DNA of 13,274 nt from Lachnospiraceae bacterium (lineage in GTDB: Bacteria > Bacillota > Clostridia > Lachnospirales > Lachnospiraceae), in the NCBI GenBank assembly GCA_900754855.1, contig CAAEEI010000144.1, forward strand, positions 1 to 13,274. Reading direction: 5' to 3'. Each line of letters begins with the position of its first letter. The stretch's first letter is position 1. The position numbers and the translations under genes are program-made. This document shows, piece by piece, positions 1 through 6,686 of this stretch. The notes below the pieces were generated by a model that saw nothing but the letters and a program-made list of their open reading frames with translations, did not search any database and had not been told where the DNA came from.

Positions 1-222
1 TCGAGAATATTTTTTCACCTCATCCAACGATGCTTCTCCGCCTGTCATGTAGCGGATAATCTGATCGTTGGGCGTTCCGTTAAATTTTCCATGCAGTTCC
101 TCTTCGGAAATATCGCAGCCCCGAATACGTCTTGACACCTCGTTCCAGGCCAGAATATGTTTGTCATTGTCAAAAAACAATGTTCCGTTAAAGTCAAAAA
201 TGACACCCCTATACTCTTCCAT
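1..222 (-). CDS. HAD-superfamily hydrolase, beta-phosphoglucomutase-like (N-terminal part, cut by window edge)
   Basis: Seventy-four codons are visible before the window ends; the C-terminus is missing. The protein opens with a hydrophobic strand and the motif FDFNGTLFFD (about residues 9-18), the nucleophile motif I of HAD phosphatases. The usual DxDGT reads DFNGT, so the second Asp, the general acid/base in typical HAD phosphatases, is Asn. The following helix (HILAWNEVSRRI) and the GKFNGTPNDQII segment resemble the cap domain of beta-phosphoglucomutase/phosphatase-like members. The ATG at 222-220 is preceded by AGAGGTG, which overlaps the end of lacG; only 3 bases separate the two genes, so it belongs to the lac operon and may be translationally coupled. 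A sugar-phosphate phosphatase or mutase role is inferred from family and context. The substrate cannot be read from the sequence. Confidence 0.8.
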   Translation of the reverse strand, partial: MEEYRGVIFDFNGTLFFDNDKHILAWNEVSRRIRGCDISEEELHGKFNGTPNDQIIRYMTGGEASLDEVKKYSR

Positions 223-225
223 ACG

Positions 226-1626
226 TTACACCTCTTTTGTTTCGCTGACTGTTTTATACCAGTAGGCCGACTGTTTTGGATACCGTTCCTGTGTGGCAAA
301 ATCCACATAAAATAATCCGTATCGTTTGTTATATCCATTGGACCAGGAGAACATATCCATAAGCGACCAGACAAAATACCCTTTGATCTCAACACCCTCG
401 GCGATCGCTTTGGCAATCCACTGCAAATGGCGTTGGATGTATTCGATCCGCGCCGTATCTTCTACTGTTCCCTTTTCCAGTTTATCTTTATCACCCATAC
501 CATTTTCCGTGATATAGATGGCCTTATAGTTTGGATACTGTTCTTTAATCCGCATGGTCATATCATACAGTCCCTCGGGATAAATCAGCCAATCCCAGTC
601 TGTGCGGTCGATGCCTTCTTTAAACATATGCTCCCCGATTCCTTTTAACCGGAAAACCGAAGTTCCTTTCGCACCGGTTCCGTTATGATGGATCTGACTT
701 TCGCCCGAATAATGTCTGATAAAATGGCTCTGATAATAATTAATTCCCAGATAATCATTATGCTGCGCGGCGGCTTTGATTACCTCCATATCTGCCTTTT
801 CCGGCATAAAGGTCTGTCCTTCCAGATTAAAAAGATACCGTATATGTTCCAGTGTCTTTTCACTGTAATAACCAAGGAACGTGGCGTCCAGTAAAAACTG
901 GTTCGACAAAGCGTCTTCTCTTTGTGCCGCCAGCACGTCTTCCGGTTTGGTTTCATCAAAAGGATATTTGGTTTCCAGCGAATGGATGATGCCGATTTTT
1001 CCTTTATATCCCCCTGTTTTAAACGCCATGACTGCTCTGGCATGGGCGGTCATCATCCCATGCATGGACTCTACTGCTTTTACAAGGTCATATTTTTCTC
1101 CCGGAGGAAACGTACCGGTAATATACTGCCCGGAAGAAACCGGCCAGATTTCATTAAAGGTAAACCAGTAGTCTACTTCTTCCTGATATTCTTTAAAGCA
1201 AAATTCTGCATAGCGTTCAAAGCAGTCAATGGTATGGGGATTTAAAAAATCTCCTTTTTTATGCAGTTTATCCGGCGTATCAAAATGGTGCAGCGTAACG
1301 AATGGTTCCACTCCATTTTCCCGGCATTTCTGAAAAAGATGGTGATAGAACTCCACACCTTCCGGATTTACCTTACCTTCTCCATCTGGAAAAATCCTTG
1401 ACCATGCGATGGATATTCGTATACCATTTATGCCAAATTTTTTACATAACGCAAGATCCACCGGATACTGATGGTAAAAATCACTGGCAGGATCAGGACT
1501 GAACCATCCCTGTTGTTCCAGATAATCATCCCAGGCTACTTTGCCCTTTCCGTGGGTTCTGGTCTCTCCTTCACACTGGTAGGCTGCCGTTGCGCCGCCC
1601 ATAATAAAATCTTTCGGTAATCTCAT
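226..1626 (-). CDS. lacG: 6-phospho-beta-galactosidase (GH1)
   Basis: A 466-residue glycoside hydrolase family 1 enzyme, close to the 468 residues I recall for Lactococcus LacG. It would cleave PTS-imported lactose-6-phosphate to glucose and galactose-6-phosphate in the cytosol. The N-terminus LPKDFIMGGATAAYQCEGE is the GH1 signature. The acid/base is E159 in TFNE and the nucleophile E374 in ITEN. The phosphate-binding segment SWSNGYNKRYGLFY gives S427, K434 and Y436, matching LacG S428, K435 and Y437 with an offset of one. W428 is the residue that separates 6-phospho-beta-galactosidases from 6-phospho-beta-glucosidases, which have a small residue there. The ATG overlaps the lacE stop by 4 bases (ATGA), with AAGGAG about 10 bases upstream, so translation is probably coupled. 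Activity on 6-phospho-beta-glucosides as well cannot be excluded. Confidence 0.93.
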   Translation of the reverse strand: MRLPKDFIMGGATAAYQCEGETRTHGKGKVAWDDYLEQQGWFSPDPASDFYHQYPVDLALCKKFGINGIRISIAWSRIFPDGEGKVNPEGVEFYHHLFQKCRENGVEPFVTLHHFDTPDKLHKKGDFLNPHTIDCFERYAEFCFKEYQEEVDYWFTFNEIWPVSSGQYITGTFPPGEKYDLVKAVESMHGMMTAHARAVMAFKTGGYKGKIGIIHSLETKYPFDETKPEDVLAAQREDALSNQFLLDATFLGYYSEKTLEHIRYLFNLEGQTFMPEKADMEVIKAAAQHNDYLGINYYQSHFIRHYSGESQIHHNGTGAKGTSVFRLKGIGEHMFKEGIDRTDWDWLIYPEGLYDMTMRIKEQYPNYKAIYITENGMGDKDKLEKGTVEDTARIEYIQRHLQWIAKAIAEGVEIKGYFVWSLMDMFSWSNGYNKRYGLFYVDFATQERYPKQSAYWYKTVSETKEV

Positions 1627-3278
1627 GCTTCATCTTCTCCTTCTAAAATATGAAATACAAATTTCAGCGCTGCTTCGGGATCACGGGTCAGGGAAATATA
1701 CTGTTTTCCCGCACAGGCTACGCATTTAATGCCCAGACGATCCGTGTCTTTTTTCAGATCTTCATAAAAAGAAGCTACCTGCGGCGCCAAAATCACCAGA
1801 TCATAATCCTTCATAATATCCATATGTGCGCCATAAGCTCCTGCAGCAGAAATTAATGGGATATTTTTTTCTTCTGCCGCTTTTTTCAGGGCATTGGCCA
1901 GAAGGCCGGATGTTCCGCCGCCTGCACAAAGGACAAGAATCCGTTTTGATTTTAAAGTATCTGCATCCACTTCTATCTGTTTTTCTTCCTCGACAACGGC
2001 TTCTATTCCTTTTTCCTTTTCTTCCTGGCATTTCTGGTGATCGTACACTTTAAAAAACGGATAGTAAATCACAAAATCCATCACCAGAAGCAAGACAGCC
2101 AGAACTGCGACTTTTATTCCCATACCACAGCCTAAAAACAAACCTAACGGACCGGGCGTTGTCCATGGCAGAATGTACATAAAGGAGTTCATACCAAGGA
2201 AATCTACAAAGAATTTAAACAGCCATACGTTTAAGATTGGCGCCAGAATAAACGGAACGAAAAATACCGGATTTAAAATCAACGGTGCGCCAAATAATAT
2301 GGGTTCATTTACACCAAACATCACCGGAATAGAGGAAGCCCGTCCAATGGCCTTCAACTCTTTGGATTTTGCCAGAAAGGCAAACATCAGGGCAATCATA
2401 AATGTTGCGCCCGTACCGCCCAGAGTGGCGACAAACATCTGCACACCAGGCGTTAAAATGTTTCCGGCATGTTCTCCCGCCTGAAATAATCCCAGGTTAT
2501 TGGAGATATTCACATAATAAATCGCCGCTACAGCAGGCTCCACGATGGCCGGTCCCTGTATACCAACAAACCAGAACATGGCCATTGCCCCGTAAATGAT
2601 CGCCAGTCCCACGTAACCGTCCGCTGCGGTAAACAACGGCTGGAATACCTGAATAACACCCTGTGCAAAACACATCGCAAAGGTTTTTCTGAAAAAGAAA
2701 TCAAAGACCGTCAGTATGAGTATACATGCCGCAAAAGGAAGAATATCCTTAAACGTCTGGGAGATATTCGGCGGTACCGCATCGGGCATTTTAATCGTAA
2801 TATTTTTTCTAATAAAAAATTTGTACACATTGGCAACAAAGAACGCCACCAAAAAGGCAGTCAGTAATCCCTTAGAACCCATGTACTCCGAAGCAAATCC
2901 ATTTTTTATGGAATCCACAGCCAGAACAAGAAAACCGATCATGGCACACATCATGGTGGAAATAGCATTGATCTGCCGATCCACCGGCATATCCCTGTTC
3001 AGAGATTTCGTCAGATTATAACAGGTCGTTCCCGCTACCACCAAACCAAGGATTCCCATGGAATAATTATAAGGTTTCATCAAAAAGGCTTCTACCGTCT
3101 CGCTCCAGTAAAATCCAAAAATATTAGGCACGTAGGCCAGCAGCATAAAGATACTGGAAAATAAAACGATGGGCATCGCGGCGATAAATCCGTCTTTAAT
3201 CGCTTTTAAATACTTATTTCTTGCAATCACATCAAAATATGGTTTTAATTTTTCGATTGATCTAATTAATTTATTCAT
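1623..3278 (-). CDS. lacE: PTS lactose-specific EIICB (LacE-type)
   Basis: A 551-residue membrane permease with a cytoplasmic EIIB domain at its C-terminus, the LacE order C then B. Residues 1-410 form the EIIC part: amphipathic N-terminus MNKLIRSIEK, multiple hydrophobic helices, and the Lac-family signature GVNEPILFGAPLILNP (about 322-337). A charged linker (411-444, rich in Glu and Lys) leads to EIIB, where VLCAGGGTSGLLANAL carries the phosphorylated Cys451. It resembles LacE of lactococci and staphylococci over most of its length, including PNISQ and PWTTPGP. The start at 3278 is preferred over an ATG 7 codons earlier because GGAGAGGGAG sits 5 bases upstream of it and the earlier ATG has no Shine-Dalgarno. 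It lies 24 bases after lacF and overlaps lacG by 4 bases. It accepts phosphate from EIIA-Lac and phosphorylates the incoming sugar. Confidence 0.93.
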   Translation of the reverse strand: MNKLIRSIEKLKPYFDVIARNKYLKAIKDGFIAAMPIVLFSSIFMLLAYVPNIFGFYWSETVEAFLMKPYNYSMGILGLVVAGTTCYNLTKSLNRDMPVDRQINAISTMMCAMIGFLVLAVDSIKNGFASEYMGSKGLLTAFLVAFFVANVYKFFIRKNITIKMPDAVPPNISQTFKDILPFAACILILTVFDFFFRKTFAMCFAQGVIQVFQPLFTAADGYVGLAIIYGAMAMFWFVGIQGPAIVEPAVAAIYYVNISNNLGLFQAGEHAGNILTPGVQMFVATLGGTGATFMIALMFAFLAKSKELKAIGRASSIPVMFGVNEPILFGAPLILNPVFFVPFILAPILNVWLFKFFVDFLGMNSFMYILPWTTPGPLGLFLGCGMGIKVAVLAVLLLVMDFVIYYPFFKVYDHQKCQEEKEKGIEAVVEEEKQIEVDADTLKSKRILVLCAGGGTSGLLANALKKAAEEKNIPLISAAGAYGAHMDIMKDYDLVILAPQVASFYEDLKKDTDRLGIKCVACAGKQYISLTRDPEAALKFVFHILEGEDEA

Positions 3279-3302
3279 ATTTACTCCCTCTCCACGCATG
3301 GA

Positions 3303-3611
3303 TTATTTGCGATAAACATCAATCAGCGTACCGATAATATCTTTCAGCAAAAGGGAAGTCATCAGATGATCCTGGGCATGGGTCATGATAAAGCCCATGT
3401 TGATCGTTCCACTGTTCGCTTCTTCTTTCATCACATCCATCTGAGCATCGTGCGCCTCTTTCAGCGAAGTTTCCGCACTGGCAATCAGCGCGTCACATTC
3501 TGCGAATTTTCCGCTTTTTGCCTTTTCCAGCGCCAATAATAAATGAGAACGTGCTTCTCCTGAATATGCGACGATTTCAAAACTGATATTATTTAAATCT
3601 TCTCTGGTCAT
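3303..3611 (-). CDS. lacF: PTS lactose/cellobiose-specific EIIA
   Basis: A 102-residue soluble EIIA of the Lac family, normally an all-helical homotrimer. The active segment is THAQDHLMTSLLLKD: His78 is the phosphorylation site and Asp81 corresponds to the metal-binding Asp at the trimer axis. The N-terminal EIVAYSGEARS is also typical of LacF/CelA proteins. It takes phosphate from HPr and passes it to Cys451 of the adjacent EIICB. The gene starts 9 bases after the regulator stop; the TAG of the regulator is embedded in the Shine-Dalgarno TAGGAGAAAAGGATG, so the two genes are almost certainly co-transcribed. Taken alone the sequence could be a cellobiose/chitobiose EIIA; the Lac assignment rests on the LacE and LacG neighbours. 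Confidence 0.93.
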   Translation of the reverse strand: MTREDLNNISFEIVAYSGEARSHLLLALEKAKSGKFAECDALIASAETSLKEAHDAQMDVMKEEANSGTINMGFIMTHAQDHLMTSLLLKDIIGTLIDVYRK

Positions 3612-3620
3612 CCTTTTCTC

Positions 3621-6221
3621 CTATTCCCGTATAATCGAAATGATCGCTGCAATCTCCGTATCATTGATATATACGTCAAATTCTTTTTCCATTGGTTCCA
3701 GAATTTTTTTCACTTCCTGAACCAGCTCCTTATTTTTCTCAATAATTGTTGATGCGATAAAACTTACCGATGGCGTGTAGGATTTTCGGATATTATCCAG
3801 CAGACAGACAATGTGGATAATCAGACCGATTTTCTTATCTTCATCCAGTTTTACCTCCATCAGATATTCCATCTGCTGCATAAAGGCATTCATCTGGATC
3901 TGCACCTTATCCATATCCAGATCCGGAAAATTTTCTTTCAGATATTCATAAGTTTCCTGAACCCCTATGTCATCCATTTTCTCCTGCGTCTGAAGATACT
4001 CTTCCAGACCAGCTCTTTTTGCCTGCAGCAAGCGTTCTGCGTCAATGAAACGATACTGGGACAACAACGGATCATATCGACCCACAATCCCGACAATCTC
4101 CCCTTCATCGGCAATTCCCGCCAGCGTATTATACAGATACCCTTCGCTCGTTGTCACAATCTTACGCAGTCTTACATTGTTCCAGTCCATATTTTCCTGA
4201 ATAAAGGTCTGTATTTTCTCTGCTTCTTTCTCTTCATCCGAAATAATCACCATGATTTTGGTTGCGCCGTCATAGTTTCTCACATAAGCTGCATTACGAA
4301 AATTTTTCTGTAAATATTCATAAATGTCATCCAGATCATCCGTTGTTTTTGCCTTCTGGCTGCAGGCCACTCCAAGCAGGGTGATCGGCGCCTCCACGAA
4401 CCGGATCTGAATATCCGTTTCCACAGAAATTGATTCGGCCATCGTCCGTAAAGAGCCCATATCATAGATGAAGAGAATGCCTTTGCCCTGATGAATATCC
4501 ACGATCCTCTGCTTCAGTTCTTCGTAGGCTTCTTTCATGTTTTTTTCCAAAGACAGGTTAAAGGCATACGTATTATTCTCATCAGATAAGGCGTTGACGG
4601 TCCTTACCACCGCTTCTGCCGAATGATCGCCGTGCATGGCGATCAACGTCACCACTTCCTGTTTTTTCTCCTCTTTTTCCTGCAATAAAAACAGCATGAT
4701 AAAGATTAATTCATCCACATTCATCTTCGTCTGGAACTTTTGTTCCAGCTCTTCTATGAAGGTTTTTGCCCGCCGGTGCTCCTCCGGATATGCTCTGGTC
4801 ATCCGTAATATTTCCTCATTGGAAACTCTTTGTTTTGTGCCATTTCGAAGCAGCGCCCCATTTATATGCATACAAAGCGCACACAGCAGTTTTTCACTGT
4901 ATACCGTTTCCAGTTCTTTTCCCGCCTCCATAAGAAAATGTTCTGTCAGATTGATCAATTTATCAGAAATAATTTTTTCCAGTACTTTTCTGTCTGATAT
5001 TTTTTCCTCTAAGCCCCGATAATATTCCTGAAAATCCTCTTTTAAGCCTGCGGATACGTACAGGTCTGTCTCCTCTTCACTGATTTCCTGTTTTTTGTAT
5101 TGTTTTTTCCGCAGATCTATGCTCTGATAAATATCCGACTGTTTTTCCACTTCTTTTGGCCACGCCTGCTTTTTTAACATGGTCAACGCCGTAAACGCAT
5201 ACGTATATCGTTCAGAAATTATCTGGTCAATTTCTTCCTGACGCACCTTATAATAAATTAATCCTTTTCGTACATACGGCAGAAAATCAGAAAGTAATAT
5301 TTCGATAAACTTACTCTGTCCATGACCTTTTCTAGCGTAACAGTTCACACATCCAGTATGAATATCTTTCTGCAGTCCTGAAATATCGTCTCTTCCTTCA
5401 TATAAAAGAAGAGCCTTCAAAACCTCCACTTGCATTTCCAGATTTTTTTCGATATAAGATACCTCTTCAGAGAAAAACTTTTGGATCAACTGAAAGCGTT
5501 CTTCCAGTGGTCTTTCCTTTAATGATGGCAGACGAATTTCAAATTCTGTATTTTCTTTTAGCGAACCATAGATTTCTTCCTCGGTTTCCGGATAAATACG
5601 GCAGATGATAATTCCTCTTTCTTTTGATGAAAGTAACTGCCTCCTTTCGTAATCCGGGAGCATGTTCATATTTTCAATCAACAGCATCCCTTCTTTTGAC
5701 TGTTGCAGAAGCCCGATTTCCTTTTCTGTCCCAAATAAAATTTTCTGTCGATAATCTGGATTCTCCCGATACGCTTTACAATCAAAAGACAGTAAAGCGT
5801 TCCTGCTTTTTATTACACCGGATTTTACAGCAAACCGGAAAACCGTTTCAGCAAAATAGCGTGTTCCACATCCTCGTTTTGCCGTGATCAGAATACTTGC
5901 CCTTCCCTTTGGATAAAGCGCCGCTGCCTTTGCCACAGCGACCGCTTCTTTTAAAGAGTGATCGTAACCAATCAGCTTCTCAAAAACCTGTTCTCCCTGT
6001 GCCGAAAGATTGACATATTGGTACATCACCGGGCGCCCGTTATCTTTGACCAATTTTCCTTCTTTGACCAGTTGATTTAAGATACTGCTCAGATTCGTTC
6101 TTTGCATCCCCAATTTTTCCGATAAAAAATTTGTCGTAAATCTGGGGTACTCTTCATGTTCCAGTTCCAGTGAATACGTCGTAATAAAGTCATACACTTT
6201 GTCTTTCTTATTTCGTTTCAT
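3621..6221 (-). CDS. LevR-like PRD transcriptional regulator with degenerate AAA+ domain
   Basis: An 866-residue regulator with the LevR domain order. Residues 1-75 form a winged-helix-like HTH; about 85-330 align with the sigma-54-interacting AAA+ domain; PRD1 lies around 415-515 (His452 in LCMHINGALL); an EIIA-Man-like domain at 520-645 has His530 in LIAMHGDHSAE and the DMGSL motif; PRD2 at 755-866 has His803 in LIIHIVCLL. The AAA+ part is degenerate. The P-loop reads AKRGCGTR with Thr for the Lys, the GAFTGA loop is replaced by EKEIGLLQ after ILFG, and Walker B reads LLIENM instead of LFLDEI. ATP-driven sigma-54 activation is therefore unlikely. The ATG at 6221 is chosen for its AGGAG six bases upstream; a TTG two codons earlier lacks one. 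It is the first large gene of the lac PTS operon and presumably controls it in response to PTS phosphorylation. DNA binding is inferred. Confidence 0.85.
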   Translation of the reverse strand: MKRNKKDKVYDFITTYSLELEHEEYPRFTTNFLSEKLGMQRTNLSSILNQLVKEGKLVKDNGRPVMYQYVNLSAQGEQVFEKLIGYDHSLKEAVAVAKAAALYPKGRASILITAKRGCGTRYFAETVFRFAVKSGVIKSRNALLSFDCKAYRENPDYRQKILFGTEKEIGLLQQSKEGMLLIENMNMLPDYERRQLLSSKERGIIICRIYPETEEEIYGSLKENTEFEIRLPSLKERPLEERFQLIQKFFSEEVSYIEKNLEMQVEVLKALLLYEGRDDISGLQKDIHTGCVNCYARKGHGQSKFIEILLSDFLPYVRKGLIYYKVRQEEIDQIISERYTYAFTALTMLKKQAWPKEVEKQSDIYQSIDLRKKQYKKQEISEEETDLYVSAGLKEDFQEYYRGLEEKISDRKVLEKIISDKLINLTEHFLMEAGKELETVYSEKLLCALCMHINGALLRNGTKQRVSNEEILRMTRAYPEEHRRAKTFIEELEQKFQTKMNVDELIFIMLFLLQEKEEKKQEVVTLIAMHGDHSAEAVVRTVNALSDENNTYAFNLSLEKNMKEAYEELKQRIVDIHQGKGILFIYDMGSLRTMAESISVETDIQIRFVEAPITLLGVACSQKAKTTDDLDDIYEYLQKNFRNAAYVRNYDGATKIMVIISDEEKEAEKIQTFIQENMDWNNVRLRKIVTTSEGYLYNTLAGIADEGEIVGIVGRYDPLLSQYRFIDAERLLQAKRAGLEEYLQTQEKMDDIGVQETYEYLKENFPDLDMDKVQIQMNAFMQQMEYLMEVKLDEDKKIGLIIHIVCLLDNIRKSYTPSVSFIASTIIEKNKELVQEVKKILEPMEKEFDVYINDTEIAAIISIIRE

Positions 6222-6297
6222 AGGCAACTCCTGTTCCTTTGCTGTCCTTACCAGCTGTGCTTACTATAAACAAATCCTTCTTGTGAATCAAATTCAT
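6208..6297 (-). CDS. Putative 29-residue leader peptide overlapping the regulator start
   Basis: A short reading frame starts with ATG at 6297-6295, preceded by AAAAAAAGGAGTATTTT, one of the best Shine-Dalgarno sequences in the window (AAGGAG, spacing 6-7). It encodes 29 residues, beginning MNLIHKKDLFIVSTAG and ending GVAYETK, and stops at TAA 6210-6208, which is 14 bases inside the regulator gene in another frame. The regulator's own Shine-Dalgarno lies within this frame, so its translation could be coupled to that of the peptide. There is no recognisable domain and no run of one amino acid typical of attenuation leaders. It may be a coupling or leader peptide, or a chance frame behind a decayed start. 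The evidence for translation is the ribosome-binding site and its position only. Confidence 0.45.
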   Translation of the reverse strand: MNLIHKKDLFIVSTAGKDSKGTGVAYETK

Positions 6298-6312
6298 AAA
6301 ATACTCCTTTTT

Positions 6313-6471
6313 TTATACACAACGTATGTTTTTCTTTATCTGTATAGCCTTTTTCTTTATACTGTGTTAATAATTATACACTATTTCCCCTGTTTTGTTT
6401 ATCTGTATAGTATTTTTTTCTTTTTTATCTTTTATTTATACACTAATCTATTTTTTTTAGAATGTAAAAAA
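6313..6471 (-). promoter_or_regulatory. Array of three ~62-bp-spaced TATACA/TGTATA dyads (putative operator or UAS)
   Basis: On the plus strand the octamer TTATACAC occurs at 6313-6320, 6374-6381 and 6436-6443, with steps of 61 and 62 bases. The 13-mer TTTATCTGTATAG occurs at 6335-6347 and 6398-6410, a step of 63. Their cores TATACA and TGTATA are reverse complements, so each unit is an inverted repeat with centres 26-29 bp apart. The third unit has a degraded right arm, TGTAAA at 6463-6468. Spacing of about six helical turns would place the dyads on one face of the DNA. The array lies immediately upstream of the LevR-like/lac operon, and its last element abuts the leader Shine-Dalgarno. The pattern is seen directly; binding by the adjacent regulator is inference. 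Confidence 0.55.
6373..6401 (-). promoter_or_regulatory. Candidate sigma-A promoter for the regulator-lac operon
   Basis: On the minus strand a perfect -10 TATAAT (6378-6373) lies 17 bases downstream of TAAACA (6401-6396), a 4/6 match to the -35 consensus. Transcription would begin near 6366, about 70 bases before the leader ATG. The -10 is embedded in the middle dyad arm (GTGTATAAT), so a protein on that dyad would directly affect the promoter. AT-rich DNA yields such matches easily, and the -35 is weak. No -24/-12 sigma-54 element (TGGCAC...TTGC) was seen. Confidence 0.35.
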
Positions 6472-6500
6472 AAGGATTCAGACAGTGATCGAACCACCAT
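6467..6500 (-). terminator. Weak second hairpin with T-run
   Basis: Downstream of the main terminator the minus strand reads GGTTC, a ten-base loop, GAATCC and then eight T residues. The stem has five pairs and one bulge, so alone it would be marginal. It may back up the main terminator to keep upstream readthrough out of the lac operon. Confidence 0.3.
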
Positions 6501-6503
6501 AAC

Positions 6504-6571
6504 AAAAAAAAGAGACCGCCCCACACCGCTTTTCCTGTGAAAAACAGGATGCGATGTGCAGACAATCTCTC
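6504..6571 (-). terminator. Strong rho-independent terminator of the mannose-family PTS operon
   Basis: On the minus strand GAGATTGTCTG-CACATCGC-AT-CCTGT pairs with ACAGG-AAAA-GCGGTGTG-GGGCGGTCTC around a five-base loop, giving about 23 pairs with several G-T wobbles, one bulge and one internal loop. It is followed directly by eight T residues (plus-strand A run 6504-6511). The T-run is on the minus-strand exit side only, so the terminator acts on transcription coming from the Cof-phosphatase side and insulates the lac operon downstream. Confidence 0.85.
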
Positions 6572-6611
6572 TTTTCCTCTATATAATACTCTATCTATAC
6601 CGTATTCTCCC

Positions 6612-6659
6612 GTAACGCTGCTGGCTCATAACATTGCTGGCTTATAACACTGCTGGCTT
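6612..6659. repeat. Three tandem 16-bp repeats
   Basis: Three adjacent copies occupy 6612-6627, 6628-6643 and 6644-6659. The plus-strand consensus is RTAACRYTGCTGGCTY. They differ at only four positions, mostly transitions. They lie in untranslated DNA between the Cof-phosphatase stop and the operon terminator, so they would be in the 3' untranslated part of the mRNA. The unit is not palindromic. They may be a small minisatellite or repeated protein or sRNA contact sites. Confidence 0.85.
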
Positions 6660-6686
6660 ACGACCATCCTTCCCCTAATGAAGGTT

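Larger units (their letters stand above)
6298..6686. other. 389-base intergenic region between the two PTS operons
   Basis: This is the only long stretch without a substantial gene. Reading in the transcribed (minus) direction it contains three 16-bp tandem repeats just after the Cof-phosphatase stop, a long rho-independent terminator, a weaker hairpin with a T-run, and an extremely AT-rich stretch with three spaced dyads before the leader frame. Separate entries describe each. I see no RNA gene or protein gene here; the plus-strand frame across it is low-complexity antisense. Confidence 0.85.

Noticed and set aside
226..1626. 6-phospho-beta-glucosidase instead of LacG
   Set aside because: Trp at 428 in SWSNGYNKRYG and close resemblance to LacG through the phosphate site favour the galactosidase.
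3813..4313. 166-codon plus-strand frame inside the LevR-like gene
   Set aside because: It is antisense to a well-supported gene, Ile/Leu/Phe/His-rich as expected from a shadow, and has no domain.
5491..5510. Catabolite-responsive element TGAAAGCGTTCTTC
   Set aside because: It mismatches the conserved 3' end of the cre consensus and lies deep within the LevR-like coding region.
6467..6505. GGTTCGATCAC as a tRNA T-arm or attachment-site remnant
   Set aside because: The seven-base loop is off register for a T-loop, and no anticodon arm, acceptor stem or CCA-like end is present.
6199..6540. 113-codon plus-strand frame across the intergenic region
   Set aside because: It is a low-complexity Phe/Tyr/Leu product of AT-rich DNA, overlaps the terminator and dyads, and has no ribosome-binding site.
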